From Coptis chinensis (Eukaryota > Streptophyta > Magnoliopsida > Ranunculales > Ranunculaceae), in assembly GCA_015680905.1 (NCBI GenBank), contig CM027385.1:84713501-84777500 (forward strand): DNA of 64,000 nucleotides. Reading direction: 5' to 3'. The stretch's first letter is position 1; each line of letters starts with the position of its first letter. Position numbers and translations under genes: made by a program. The notes under the pieces were generated by a model that searched no databases, was not told where the DNA came from, and saw only the letters and a program-made list of their open reading frames with translations. Shown piece after piece: positions 45,649 through 58,613 of this stretch.

Positions 45649-47802
45649 TAAATGTCTCTGACATAATCATGTCGGTATTTGAAACTTGGAAAATGTCGAC
45701 AATGTGTTGCATGGTCCCTGAAAGAATCCAATCTACTCTTTTTGAAAACAGGGCATAAACCACCGTCAGAATACAAAGCAATCATGAGTCGGTACCGGAG
45801 AATAGAACGATATTCCACCGGCGGCATATGCTGTCCAAGTTCATCTGTCGGAATAGTAAGTAGCAAATCCTTTACTTATTCCGACTGCAAAAATCCCATG
45901 ACTGCCTTTTGAAGAGCAGATAAATCAAACTCCCTCTCGAGACCAGCAACAATCCTACCGTAGAACGCTTCCGGCAAAACGTGTTGTAGTTTTGAAGGGA
46001 CGGCAACATTTACAACTAGAGAATTGAGGTCAAAATCGGATAGGCAGATACTCAATGCACTGCTAGCAACATCAATAATCTCATCCATAGGCACCGGACC
46101 ACAACTCCTAGGAATGTGGTTCAGAAGCTCAGAAGTCTAAAAACGGGATGCCACAAAAGCAAATGTAGAGACATCAGTGGCACAATAAATACCTAAACCA
46201 CTGATAAGAGCCCAAAACTGTAGTTTTAACCCTGTAACAGTCACACTTTTAGACCAATTATGTGAGTAATAATTAAGAGTTAACACTAATTACGTGTTTT
46301 TATGCATTTCAGGCTTCAAAGTTCATTATGTGCAGAAATGTGTCACTTTATAGAGATAAAGGAGCAAAGGTCGGTTACTAAGGAGTTCCGTGATTAAAGG
46401 CCAAGATTCAAGAAGACAAAGCCTTTCTAAAAGCCCCCAAAAGAAAAAGTCGACACGGGCGTAAACAAAGACTCAAAGTCGTAGAACTTCCAAAGGCTGT
46501 ATATTTGGACGCAGACCTCGGAATTGGGCCTACCTTATGTCAAAACGACCGGCTCGGAAAGAGCTTTCCAATGGTCTAAGCCTTGAGTCAATCAGAGGAG
46601 CAAAAGTGGACGAAAAATCTGTTGAAGCCACTTGCAGCAGAAGAGGCCTTTTTAAACTGAAAGAATTGGGTTTTGGGCCTGATTCTCTGGCCCAAATCAT
46701 GGCTCCAAGCCCATGCACAATTTTTGGATCTGAAAGTATAAAAACAAGAGCTTGACTATTTGTTAATGGGGGGTGTGGATAGTTAGACCTAGATTAGTTA
46801 GCCTCCATTAATTAGTTTGAGAATTCCAATTAGTTAATTAATTAGTTTTTCATATCTTGTTTTAGATCTAGTTTCATATTTAATTACTTTAGAACAAGTG
46901 GATTATTAATTTAATATTTGAATAATTGTTTTATTATTCATTAGATTAATAAAATAGTGTTTTTGGTAATCTAGTTCATTTTCCATTTACTTATTTAGTT
47001 CAATTCTTAGATTCAATTGTTTGTCATTATTAGTTAAATTCAATTATTGCATGAGTAGTTTTGAATTGAGTTTAAACAAGCAAAGTTCAAATCTTTATAT
47101 CATGTCTTGTTTGAATTCCATTGGGAATGATAAGCATTGATGATTCTCGGCTAACCCTCCATTTGAGGGGGTTGAGAAGCTTTGATGAAAGCTTGATTCG
47201 ATTATCGTAGAGTTTTCGTAATTTCCCTTCCACTCTAGAAATTATTAGTTCACCATGAGAATGGGAGTAATCGTTCACATGCTAGTTATGAATTGGTAGA
47301 AATGTCATGTGTAATTAGGGATTAGGAGTAACCCAGATGATTCTGCGGGGGATTCAATTCGGATTCTGACGATTAAATCGTTAGTAGGATTAAGTCTAGT
47401 TAAGGTAGGATCAATCCCCCTCTAACTCCTTATCATAGAATCGACGTAGCATTCCCATAGTTGTTCTAATAGTCGACTAGTTGCGTCTTGTGGGTAGTTG
47501 CATCGTAGTCTAGTTGCCATTTCGTAAATCTCTCATTAGACTTTAGAGTCAAGATTACTTATACGTAGAGAACACAGCATGCGGAAGGACTAGGAGTGGA
47601 ACGAATCATCTACTCCAGTATATATCATAGGATTGAGAGTAGAAATCTTTGATAAATATAGGCACGTAATTAAGTTTTAGTTTACTTACGTTTTGAGTTT
47701 CATCGTTCATTTCGTAGGTAAATTATCATTTTTATGTTTTATCAACCACCCAGACGGAATGGGAGTTCGATAAACTCCTCTGAAAATCACCGAAGACATC
47801 AG
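45649..47802 (-). repeat. Array core 12, split by a solo LTR
   Basis: The core occupies 45649-46201 and 47750-47802; the LTR and one copy of ACCAC lie between. TAG at the diagnostic site. Partner of core 16 by position. Confidence 0.85.
46202..47744 (+). mobile_element. Solo LTR, 1543 bp, target duplication ACCAC
   Basis: Starts TGATAAGAGCCC and ends GTTTTATCA, with inverted TGATAA/TTATCA tips. ACCAC flanks it at 46197-46201 and 47745-47749. A TATAAAAAC box at 46737 on the plus strand suggests orientation. No coding region of note. The superfamily cannot be assigned from this sequence. Confidence 0.88.
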
Positions 47803-47984
47803 TTTTGTTTTTGGGTAACCTAATGTATATCAAGATTTTTGTTCTGTTTTTTTTTTTTGGTAAACTAATATACATCAGTTATTTTTATTTTTATTTATTT
47901 TTTATAATTGAGAATACCATATGTTTTTTTTTTTTTTTTACGTAACCTAATATACACCATTTTTTTTTGGTAACCTAATTTAAA

Positions 47985-48588
47985 ATGTCTCTGACATAAT
48001 CATGTCGGTATTTGAAACTTGGAAAATATCGACAATGTGTTGCATGGTCCCCGAAATAATCCAATATACTCTTTTTGCAAACAGAGCATAAACCACGATC
48101 AAAGTACAAAGGAATCATGAGTGGGTACAAGAGAATATAACGATACTCCATCGGCGACATACGCTGTCCAAGTTCCTCAATCGTAATAGCAAGCAGAAAA
48201 TCTATTACGTGTTCCGACTGCAAGCATCCCATGACTGTCTTTTGACGAGCAAATAAATCAAACTCCCTCTCGAGACAAACAACCATCCTATCGTATAACG
48301 CTTCTGCCAAGGCTTGTTGTGGTTTTGAGGGGACAGTAGCATTCACAACCAGAGAATTGAGGTTAAAATCGGGTAGGCATAGACTCAATGCACTGCTAGC
48401 AACATCATGAATCTCATCCAAAGGTACTGGACCACAACTCCTAAGAATGTGGTTATGAAGCTCAAAAGTCTAAAAACGGGATGCCACAAAAGCAAATATG
48501 GGGACATCAGTGGCACAATTAATACCTAAACCACCCAGACGTAATATGAGCGTCAATAAACGCCACTCCAAATCGCCGAAGTCATCAT
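47985..48588 (-). repeat. Array core 13
   Basis: Complete core with TAG at the diagnostic site and 148 open codons after it (48421-47975). Confidence 0.8.
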
Positions 48589-48736
48589 TTTTTTCTTTGG
48601 TAACCTAATATACATCAATTTTTTTTTTTTTTTTTTTTTGGTAACATAATATACACAATTTTTTTTTTGTTAACCTTATCTACATCATTTTTTTTTGGTA
48701 ACCTAATATTCACCATTTTTTTTTGGCAACCTAATC

Positions 48737-48785
<49 letters not shown>

Positions 48786-48970
48786 TTTATCGTAACCTAA
48801 TATAAACCATTTATTTTTTGGAAACCTAATATAAACCATTTTTTTTTTGGTAACCTAATATACACCAGTTTTTTTTTTTTTTTTTTTGGTAAACTAATAT
48901 ACAGCGGTTATTATTATTATTATTTTTGGTAACCTAATATACACCATTTTTTTTTTATAACCTAATATAA
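48589..48970. repeat. Longest linker, with a T-run of about 50
   Basis: About ten units, in the same variant order as 43321-43658 and 43951-44091, including the (TTA)n stretch near 48908. The T-run at about 48731-48780 is the longest in the window and its length should be treated with caution. Confidence 0.8.
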
Positions 48971-48971
48971 A

Positions 48972-49573
48972 ATGTCTCTGACATAATCATGTCGGTATTT
49001 GAAACCTGAAAAATACCGACAATGTGTTGCACGGTCCCCGAAATCATCCAATCTGCTCTTTTTGAAAACAGTGTATAAACTACTGTTAGAGTACAAAAGA
49101 ATCATGAGTCGGTACCGGAGAATATAACGATACTCCACCGGCGACATACGCTGTCCAAGTTCCTCCATCGAAATAGCAAGTGGAAAATCCTTTACGTGTT
49201 CCGACTGCAAACATCCCAAGACTGCCTTTTGACGAGCAGATAAATCAAACTCCCTCTCGAGACCAGCAACAATCGTACCGTAGAACACTTCCGCCAAAAT
49301 GTGTTGTGGTTTCGAAGGGATGGTTGTATTTACAACCAGAGAATTGAGGGAAAAATCGGGAAGGCAGAGACTCAATACATTGCTAGCAACATCAAGAATC
49401 TCATCCAAAGGCACTGGACCACAACTCCTTGGAATGTGGTTCTGAAGCTCAGAAGTCGTAAAACTTAATGCCACAAAAACAAATGTAGAGACATCAGTGA
49501 CACAATAAATACCAAAACCACCCTGACGGAATGGGAGTTCGATAAACGCCAATGCAAATCGCCGAATCCATTA
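48972..49573 (-). repeat. Array core 14, fully open
   Basis: 196 open codons (49552-48962), diagnostic codon ACG, as in core 10. CxxC replaced (YTVFKKSRLDDFGD). Confidence 0.85.
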
Positions 49574-49761
49574 GTTTTTATTTTTCGATAGTTTATTTTA
49601 TTTTTTTTGGTAACCTAATATACATCAGTTTTTTTGTTTTTTTTTTTTTGTAACCTTGTATACATTAGTTTTTTTATTTTTTTTTTTATAATTTAAAATA
49701 CATTAGGTTTTTTTTTTTGGTAATCTAATATATACAATTTTTTTTGGTAACCTAATATAAA

Positions 49762-50364
49762 ATGTTTCTGACATAATCATGTCGGTATTTGAAACTTGGA
49801 AAATATCGACAATGTGCTGCATGGTCCCCGAAAGAATCCAATATACTCTTTTTGCAAACAGAGCATAAACCACGGTCAGAGTATAAAGGAATCATGAGTC
49901 AGTACAAGAGAATAGAACGATACTCCACCGACAATATACGGTGTCCAAGTTCCTCAATCATAATAGCAAGCAGAAAATCTATTACGTGTTCCGACTGCAA
50001 GCATCCCATGACTGCCTTTTGACGAGCAAATAAATCAAACTCCCTCTCGAGGCAAACAACAATCCCCTCAGATAACTTACGCTGCAAGGCTTGTTGTGGT
50101 TTTGAGGGGACTGTAGCATTCACAACAAGAGAATTGAGGTCAAAATCTGGTAGGCAGAGACTCAATGCACTGCTAGCAACATCAAGAATCTTATCCGAAG
50201 GTACTAGACCACAACTCCTAAGAATGTGGTTCTGAAGCTCAAAAGTCTAAAATGGGATGCCACAAAAGCAAATGTAGAGACATCAGTGGCACAATAAATA
50301 CCTAAACCACCCTGACGGAATGGGAGTTCGATAAACTCCTCTGCAAATCACCGAAGACATCAGT
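49762..50364 (-). repeat. Array core 15
   Basis: Shares with core 11 the missing T at the diagnostic site and the upstream end GGGAGTTCGATAAACTCCTC. A small indel cluster near 50070 breaks the frame. Confidence 0.8.
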
Positions 50365-50538
50365 GTTTTTTTTTTTGAAACCTAATGTATATCAGGTTTT
50401 TTGTTTTGTTTTTTTTTTTTGGTAAACTAATATACAATAGTTTTTTTTTTTATAATTTAAAATACAATAGGTTTTTTTTTTTTTTTTTTGGGTAACCTAA
50501 TATACACCATTTTTTTTTTTTTTGGTAACCTAATTTTA

Positions 50539-51143
50539 AATGTCTCTGACAGAATCATGTCAATATTTGAAACTTGAAAAATGTCAACAATGTGTTGCTT
50601 GGTTCCCGAAAGAATCCAATCTACTCTTTTTGAAAACAGGGCATAAACCACCGTCAGAGTACAAAGCAATCATGAGTCGGTACTGGAGAATAGAACGATA
50701 CTCCACCGGCGACATACGCTGTCCAACTTCCTCCATCAGAATAGTAAGTAGAAAATCCTTTACTTGTTCCGACTGCAAAAATCCCATGACTGCCTTTTGA
50801 AGAGCAGATAAATCAAACTCCCTCTCGAGACCATCAACATTCCTACCGTAGAACGCTTCCACAGAAACGTGTTGTGGTTTGGAGGGGACGATAGCATTTA
50901 CAACCAGAGAATTAAGGACCAAATCGTTTAGGCAGAGAATCAATGCACGACAAGCAACATCAAGAATCTCATCCAAACAGACTGCACCACAACTCCTAAG
51001 AATGTGGTTCTGAAGCTCAGAAGTCTACAAATGGGATTCCACAAAAGCAAATGTAGAGACATCAGTGGCACAATAAAGACCTAAACCACACAGACGTAAT
51101 GGAAGTGTCGATAAACACCACTACAAATTGCCGAAGGCATCAT
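50539..51143 (-). repeat. Array core 16
   Basis: Complete, TAG at the diagnostic site, 130 open codons (50976-50584). Counterpart of core 12 in its downstream part. Confidence 0.8.
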
Positions 51144-51235
51144 TTTTTTATTTTTTTATTTTTTTGGTAACATAATATATACAATTTTTTATTTTTTTTA
51201 GTAACATACCATTTTTTTGGGTAACCTAATATAAA

Positions 51236-53117
51236 ATGTCTCTGACATAATCATGTAGATATTTGAAACCTGGAAAATGTCGACAATGTGCTACATGGTC
51301 CCCAAAAGCATTCAATCTACTCTTTTTTACAAACAGGACATAAACCACCTTCAGGGTACAAAGGAATCGTGAGACGGTACTGGAGAATTGAACGATACTC
51401 CACCGGCGACATACGTTGTACAAGTCCCTCCATTTGAAAAGCAAGTTGAAAATTATTTACGTGTTCCGACTGCAAACATCTCATGACTGCCTTTTGATGA
51501 GCAAATAAATCAAACTCCCTCTCGAGACCAGCAACAATCCTATCGTAGAACGCTTCCTCCAAAACGTGTTGTGGTTTTGAAGGGACGGTAGCATTTACTG
51601 ATAGGGTTATATACTAAAAGCATTACTTTTGAATTAACTCTAATTCTTTATATTTTAAATAAGAATCAAATGTTATGCATATTATATATGTTATTAGTTA
51701 TATGCATGTGTCTAATACTTTATGTTGTAGATGATATGGTGTGTAGTGACACACAGAATATCATATCATCAGTACCTAGCTTATAAAGTATAAGTAAACG
51801 TTCACAACCTAAATGGATTGGACAAACCATTGGTAAGGTTGTAGTATAATCTGGTATTAGTCTATCTTGACTATAGGATTGCACTAGTACACTTTGTGTG
51901 TATTGAACAGGACCAAGTGAGGTTGTTTATTTTTATACTGACTATATAAGAGAACAAACACCTCTGTTATTATAGATGTTTGTCCTCTTAATCCGGATAT
52001 AATAACGGGCATTTACGTGCATTGTACATTGCTTTAAATCATCAATGAGTGAAATTCATTTGTGAATCAACAAACTCGATGGATTGGGTAATGACATTGT
52101 ATGTAAGGTTTGCTTTTGATTATAGAAGGAATCCATGACCCACAGGAAGTCGTGTTGATGATGTCCCCTTGTGGAGCTTAAAAGGATTGTCATGTAAACC
52201 CTGCAGGTGGATTTATTCCAATATGACAATGAGGTTGAGTGGTACTACTCAAGGACATAAGAAGTTGATTAATGTAGTTGTCAATAACTTGACTTAATCA
52301 ACGGGCATTTGGTATCTTAAACATGGGGAGATCAACAAGCATATAATATAAAGTCCATAAACATAACACGTAATTTGGGATTTGGGCGGTAGTGCAACAA
52401 TGGCCTTTAGTGGAATAAGCCATTTGTTGACGGACTTGGGTCGTGTGTTCTGGGGGAACATAGGAAGCCCAAGCCTGGCAGGAGGCCCAATCCTAATTTC
52501 TCCTCATGGTCCCTGTTGTAGCCTATAAAAACAAACCCTTCTCTCCTGGCCGAATTCACAGTTCATTTTGATTGAAAAAGAGAGACAAAAAAAGATAGAT
52601 CCAAAATCAGTTCTAGCTTTGTGAGTGAGATAGGCCAAGAGAGAAAGAAGGGGGTTGTTAGATCGTTGCCCGCACAACGTCCAATCTATTGATAGGAATA
52701 CAACAGAAAATCAAGAGGTTGCTGATCTCATAGCCATTGGATTCTCAGAGTTATCTTAGCTGATCCAAAAGTACCATATCTAACCAAACCGTGACACCCC
52801 TTATTCCGCTGCAAGTGGGTGTTTCGCAGTTTGTAGTAAATCATTCGGCGAAAACATAATGGTTCCTATATTTACAACCAGAGAATTGAGGTCAAAATCG
52901 GTTAGGCAGAGACTCAATGCATTGCTAGAAAAATCAAGAATATCATCCAAAGGCACTAGACTACAACTCCTAAGAATGTGGTTCTGAAGCTCAGAAGTCT
53001 AAAAATGGGATGCCACAAAAGCAAATGTAGAGACATCAGTGGCACAATAAATACCTAAACAACCCAGACATAATGGGAATGTCAAGAAACGCCACTGCAA
53101 ATTGCCGAAGACATCAG
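51236..53117 (-). repeat. Array core 17, split by a solo LTR
   Basis: The core occupies 51236-51598 and 52876-53117, around the LTR and one copy of TTTAC. TAG at the diagnostic site. Confidence 0.85.
51599..52870 (+). mobile_element. Solo LTR, 1272 bp, target duplication TTTAC
   Basis: Starts TGATAGGGTTATATAC and ends GGTTCCTATA; TTTAC flanks it at 51594-51598 and 52871-52875. The expected terminal CA reads TA. CTATAAAAAC near 52523 on the plus strand is a good LTR promoter box, followed by sequence typical of a transcribed LTR end (ACACCCCTTATTCCGCTGC). A Ty1/copia origin is possible but not shown. Confidence 0.85.
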
Positions 53118-53201
53118 TTTTTTTTTTGGTAACATAATATACACAATTTTTTTTTTTTTTGAAAACCTAATATACACCATTTTTTTGGTAACCTAATATA
53201 A

Positions 53202-53804
53202 AATGTCTCTAACATAATCATGTCGGTAATTGAAACCTGGAAAATGTCGACAATGTGCTGCATAGTCCCCGAAAGCATCCAATCTACTCTTTTTTGCAAA
53301 CAGGGCATAAACCACCGTCAGGGTACAAAGGAATCATGAGACGGTATCGGAGAATAGAATGATACTCCACCGGCGACATACGCTGTACAAGTCCCTCCAT
53401 TTAAATAGCAAGTTGAAAAATCTTTACGTGATCCGACTGTAGGCATCCCATGACTGCCTTTTGATGAGAAGATAAATCAAACTCCCTCTCAAGACCGCGA
53501 CAATCCTACATCAAACGCTTCGCCAAAAACATGTTGTGGTTTTGAGGGGACAGTTGCATTCACAACCAGATAATTGACATCAAAATCGGGTAGGCAGAGA
53601 CTCAATGCACTACTAGCAACATCAAAAATTTCATCCAAAAGAACTAGACCACAACTCCTACGAATGTGGTTTTGAAGCTCAAAAGTCAAAAAATGGGATG
53701 CCACAAAAGCAACTGAAGAGACAATAGTTGTAAAATTAATACCTAAACCACCCAAACGCAATGGGAGTGTCAATAAATGCCACTGCAACTTGCCGAAGAC
53801 CTCG
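53202..53804 (-). repeat. Array core 18
   Basis: Diagnostic codon TTG, so the upstream part is open (HFLTFELQNHIRRSC); the frame breaks near 53510 where bases are missing. Confidence 0.8.
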
Positions 53805-53899
53805 GTTTTTTTTTTTTTTTTTTTTTTGAAACATAATATACACAATTTTTTTTTTTGGTAACCTAATATAAACCATTTTTTTTGGTAATCTAATATAAA

Positions 53900-54503
53900 A
53901 TGTCTCTGACATAATCATGTGGGTATTTAAAACCTGGAAAATGTCGACAATGTGATGCATGGTCCCCGTAAGCATCCAATCTACTCTTTTTTGCAAACAG
54001 GGCATAAACCACTGTCAGGGTACAAAGGAATCATGAGACAGTACCAGAGAATAGAACGATACTCTATCGGCGACATACGTTGTACAAGTCCCTCCATTTA
54101 AATAGCAAGTTGAAAAGTCTTTACGTGTTCCGACTGCAAGCATGCCATGACTTCCTTTTGTCGAGAAGATAAATCAAACTCCCTCTCCAGACCAGCAACA
54201 ATCTTACCGTAAAACGCTTCCGCCAAAACATGTTGTGTTTTTAAGGGGACGGTTGCATTCACAACCAGAGAATTATGGTAAAAATCGGGTAGGCAGAGAC
54301 TCAATGCATTGCTAGCAACATCAAGAATCTCATCCAAAGGCACTGGACCACAACTCCTAAGAATGTGGTTCTGAAGCTCAATAATCTGAAAACGGGATGC
54401 CACAAAACCAAATGTAGAGACATCAGTGGCACAATAAATACCTAAACCACCCTGACGGAAGGGGAGTATCGATAAACGACATTGCAAATCGCCGAAGCCA
54501 TCA
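53900..54503 (-). repeat. Array core 19
   Basis: Diagnostic codon CAG (Gln), one transition from TAG; reads SRFQIIELQNHILRSCG. Open for 129 codons (54487-54098), then interrupted. Confidence 0.8.
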
Positions 54504-54668
54504 ATTTTTTTTTTTTGGTAGCCTAATGTACATCAGTTTTTTTTTTTTTTTTTTGGTAACTTAATATACATCAATTTTTTTTCTTTTGGTAAATTAAAAT
54601 ACATTAGTTTTTTTTTTTTTTTTTTGGTAACCTAATATACACATTTTTTTTTAGGTAACCTAATATAA

Positions 54669-55273
54669 CATATCTTTGACATAATCATGTTATTATTTCA
54701 AACTTGGAAAATGTCAACAATGTGCTGCATGGTCCCCGAAAGAATCCAATCTACTCTTTTTACAAACAAGGCATAAACCACCTTCAGAGTACAAAGGAAT
54801 CATGAGTCGATACCGGAGAATAGAATATTACTCCTCCGGTGACATACGTTGTCCATGTTCCTTAATCAGAATAGCAAGTAGAAAATCTTTTACGTGTTTC
54901 GACTGCAAGCATCCGATGACTGTCTTTTGACGAGCAAATAAATCAAACTCCCTCTCGAAACAAGCAACAATCCTATCGTAGAACACTTCCGCCAAAACAT
55001 GTTGTGGTTTTGAGGGGACGGTAGCATTCCCAACCAGAGAATTGAGGTTAAAATCGGGTAGGCAGAGACTCACTGCACGACTAGCTACCTCAAGAATCTC
55101 ATCAAAAGGCACTGGATCACAACACCTAAGAATGTGGTTCTGAAACTCATAAGTCTAAAAATGGGATGCCACAAAAGCAAATGTAGAGACATCAGTGGCA
55201 CAATAAATACCTAAACCACCCAGACGTAATGGGAGTGTCGATAAACGCCATTGCAAATTGAAGAAGACATCCG
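54669..55273 (-). repeat. Array core 20
   Basis: Complete, TAG at the diagnostic site, 94 open codons from MPFDEILEVASRAV. Shares LEVASRAVSLCLPD with core 22. Confidence 0.8.
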
Positions 55274-55399
55274 CTTTTTTTTTTTGGTAACCTAATGAAC
55301 ATTAGTTTTTTTTTTATTTTTTGGTAACCTAATATACATCAGTTTTTTTTTTTTTTTGTACCCTAACATACACAATTTTTTTTTTGATAACCAAATATA

Positions 55400-55690
55400 A
55401 AATATCTCTAACATAATCATGTCGGTATTTGAAACCTGAAAAATGCTGACAATGTGCTACGCGGTCCCCGAAAGCATCCAATCTACTCTTTGTGCAAACA
55501 GGGCATAAACCACTGTTAGGGTGCGAAGGAATCATGAGACGGTAGGAGAATAGAACTATACTCCACCGGCGACATACGTTGTTCAAGTCCTTCCATTTAA
55601 ATAGCAAATTGAAAAATGTTTACGTGTTCCGACAAAAGCAATTGAAGAGACAATAGTGGCACGCGCCACTGCAAATCTATGAAGCCATCA
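55400..55690 (-). repeat. Array core 21, internal deletion
   Basis: Both ends are present but about 310 bases are missing at TGTTCCGAC/AAAAGCAATTG (near 55633). Confidence 0.8.
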
Positions 55691-55866
55691 TTTTTTTTTG
55701 GTAAACTAATAAACATAAGTTTTTTTTTTGGTAACATAATATACACCATTTTTTTTTTTTTTTGTAACCTAATATACATCAGCTTTTTTTTTTTGGTATT
55801 TAAAATACACTTGTTTTTTTTTTTGTAACGTAATATACACCAATTTTTTTGGTAACCTAATATAAT

Positions 55867-56473
55867 ATGTCTCTGACATATTCATATCGGTATTTGAAAC
55901 TTGGAAAATGTCGACAATGTGCTGCATGGTCCCCAAAAGAATCCAATCTACTCTTTTTGTAAACAGGGCAAAAACTAACCACCGTCAATGTACAATGGAA
56001 TCATGAGTCAGTACCGGAGAATAGAACGATACTCCACCTGCGACATACGCTGTCCAAGTTCTTCAATCGAAATAGCAAATAGAAAATCTTTTAAGTGTTC
56101 CTACTGCAAGCATCCCATGCCAGCCTTTTGACGAGCAAATAAATCAAACTCCCTCTCGAGACAAGCAACAATCATTCTGTAGAACGCTTTCCCCAAAATG
56201 TGTTGTGGTTTTGTGGGGATGGTAGCATTCACAACCAGAGAATTGAGGTCAAGATCGGGTAAGCAGAGACTCACTGCCCGACTAGCTACCTCAAGAATCT
56301 CATCCAAAGGCACTGGACCACAACACCTAAGAATGTGGTTCTGAAGCTCAGAAGTCTAAAAATGGGATGTCACAAAAGCAAATGTAGAGACATCAGTGCA
56401 CAATAAATACCTAAACCACCCAGACGTAATGGGAGTGTCGATAAACGCCACTGCAAATTGCCGAAGACATCAG
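55867..56473 (-). repeat. Array core 22
   Basis: Complete, TAG at the diagnostic site; few indels, including one near 55973 in the CxxC region. Confidence 0.8.
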
Positions 56474-56552
56474 TTTTTTATTTGGTAACATAATATACAC
56501 AATTTTTTTTTGGTAACTTAATATACACCAGGTTTTTGGTAACCTAATAAAA

Positions 56553-57157
56553 AATGTCTCTAACATAATCAAGTCATTATTTGAAACCTGGGAAATGTCG
56601 ACAATGTGCGGCATGGTCCCCGAAAGCATCCAATCAACTCTTTTTTGCAAACAGGGAATAAACCATTGTCAGGGTACAATGGAATCATGAGACGGTACCG
56701 GCGAATAGAACGATACTCCACCGGTGACATATGTTGTACAAGTCCCTCCATTTAAATAGCAAGTTGAAAAATCTTTACGTGTTCCGACTGCAAGCTTCCC
56801 TTGACTGCCATTTGTATAGAAGATAATCAAACTCCCTCTCCAGACCAGCAACAATCCTACAGTAGAACGTTTCCGCCAAAACATGTTGTGGTTTTGAGTG
56901 GAAGGTTGCATTCACAACCAGAGAATTGAGCTCAAAATCGGGTAGGCAAAGACTCAATGCACTGCTAGCAACATCACGAATCTCATCCAAAGGTACTGGA
57001 CCACAACTCCTAAGAATGTGGTTCTGAAGCACAAAAGTCTAAAAACGGGATGCCACAAAAGCAAATATAGAGACAATAGTGGCACAATTAATACCTAAAC
57101 CACCCAGACGTAATGGGAGTGCCAATAAACGCCACTGCAAATCGATGAAGCCAGCAT
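56553..57157 (-). repeat. Array core 23
   Basis: Complete, TAG at the diagnostic site; a base is missing near 56822. Confidence 0.8.
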
Positions 57158-57287
57158 TTTTTTTTTTGGAATCCAAATATACATCTGTTTTTTTTAGTAA
57201 CATAATATACACTATTTTTTCATTTTTTTTGGTAACCTAATATATATCAGTTTTTTTTTTTTTTTTTTTATGGTAACCTAATATATA

Positions 57288-57318
<31 letters not shown>

Positions 57319-57361
57319 GTAATCTAATATACACCATTTGTTTTTGGTAACCTAATATAAC

Positions 57362-58014
57362 ATGTCTCTGCCATAATCATGTCGGTATTTGAAACTTGGA
57401 AAATGTCGATAACAATGTCGCATTGTTCCCAAAACATCCAATCTAGTCTTTTTGCAAAAGCGAGTAAAAACCATCGTCATGGTACAAAGGAATCATGAGA
57501 CGGTACCAAAGAAAAGAACGATACTCCACCAATGACTTACGCTGTCCAAGTCCCTCCATTTGAATAGTAAATACTCCACCGGTGACATACACTGTCCAAG
57601 TCCCTCCATTTGAATAGTAAGTTGAAAATTCTTAACGTGTTTCGACTGCAGGTATCCCATGACTGCCTTTTGACGAGAAAATAAATCAAACTCCCTCTCA
57701 AAACTAGCAACAATCCTACCGTAGAACGCTTCCGAGAAAACGTGTTGTGGTTTTGAGGGGACGATAGCATTCACAACCAGAGAATTGATGTCAAAATCGG
57801 GTAGGCAGAGACTCAATGCACAACTAGCAACATCAAGAATCTCATCCAAATGCATTGGACCACAACTCCTAAGAAGGTGGTTCTGAAGCTCAAAAGTCTA
57901 AAAATAGGATGCCACAAAAGCACAAGTTGAGACATCAGTGGCACAATAAATAACTTAACCACCCTGACGGAATGGAAGTGTCGATAAACACCACTGAAAA
58001 TCGCCGAACTCTTC
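57362..58014 (-). repeat. Array core 24, with internal duplication
   Basis: About 55 bases (TACTCCACC...CTGTCCAAGTCCCTCCATTT) occur twice near 57520 and 57570. TAG at the diagnostic site. Confidence 0.8.
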
Positions 58015-58339
58015 ATTTTTTTTTTAGTAACCTAATGTACATCATTTTTTTTTTGGTAACCTAATATACGTCAGTTTTTTATTTTCTTTTTTTTTTGGTA
58101 ACTTAAAATACATTTTTTTTTTTTTTTCCGTAACCTAACATACAACATTTTTTTTATAATATCCTAATATACACCATTTATTTTTGGTAACCTAATATAC
58201 ATAAGTTTTTTTTTTTTTTTTGGTAACTTAATTTAGACCAGTTTTTTTTTTTTTTTTTTTTTTGGTAAATTTATATACACCAGGTTTTTTTTTTGGTAAC
58301 CTAATATACACCATTTTTTTTTTTGATAACCTAATATAA
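58015..58339. repeat. Long linker, about nine units
   Basis: Tandem GGTAACCTAATATAC-type units with T-runs up to about 22. Confidence 0.8.
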
Positions 58340-58613
58340 AATGTCTCTGACATAATGATGTCGGTATTTGAAACCTGGAAAATGTCGACAATGTGCTGCA
58401 CGGTCCCCATAAGCATCCAATCTACTCTTTCCGGAAAGATGGAATAATTCAAAGGCATTGGACCACATCTCCTAAGAATGTGGTTCTGAAGCTCAGAAGT
58501 CTATAAACGGGATGCAACAAAAGCAAATGTAGAGACATCAGTGGCATAATAAATACCTAAACCACCCTGACGGAATGGGAGTGTCGATAAACGCCAATCG
58601 CAAATCTAAAACC
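58340..58613 (-). repeat. Array core 25, internal deletion
   Basis: About 330 bases are missing in the middle (near 58430). TAG at the diagnostic site. Confidence 0.8.

Noticed and set aside
48615..48839. Lysine-rich minus-strand frames in linkers (YIRLPKK repeats)
   Set aside because: They arise from A-runs and the GTATATTAGGTTACC linker unit; peptide repeats only mirror the DNA repeat.
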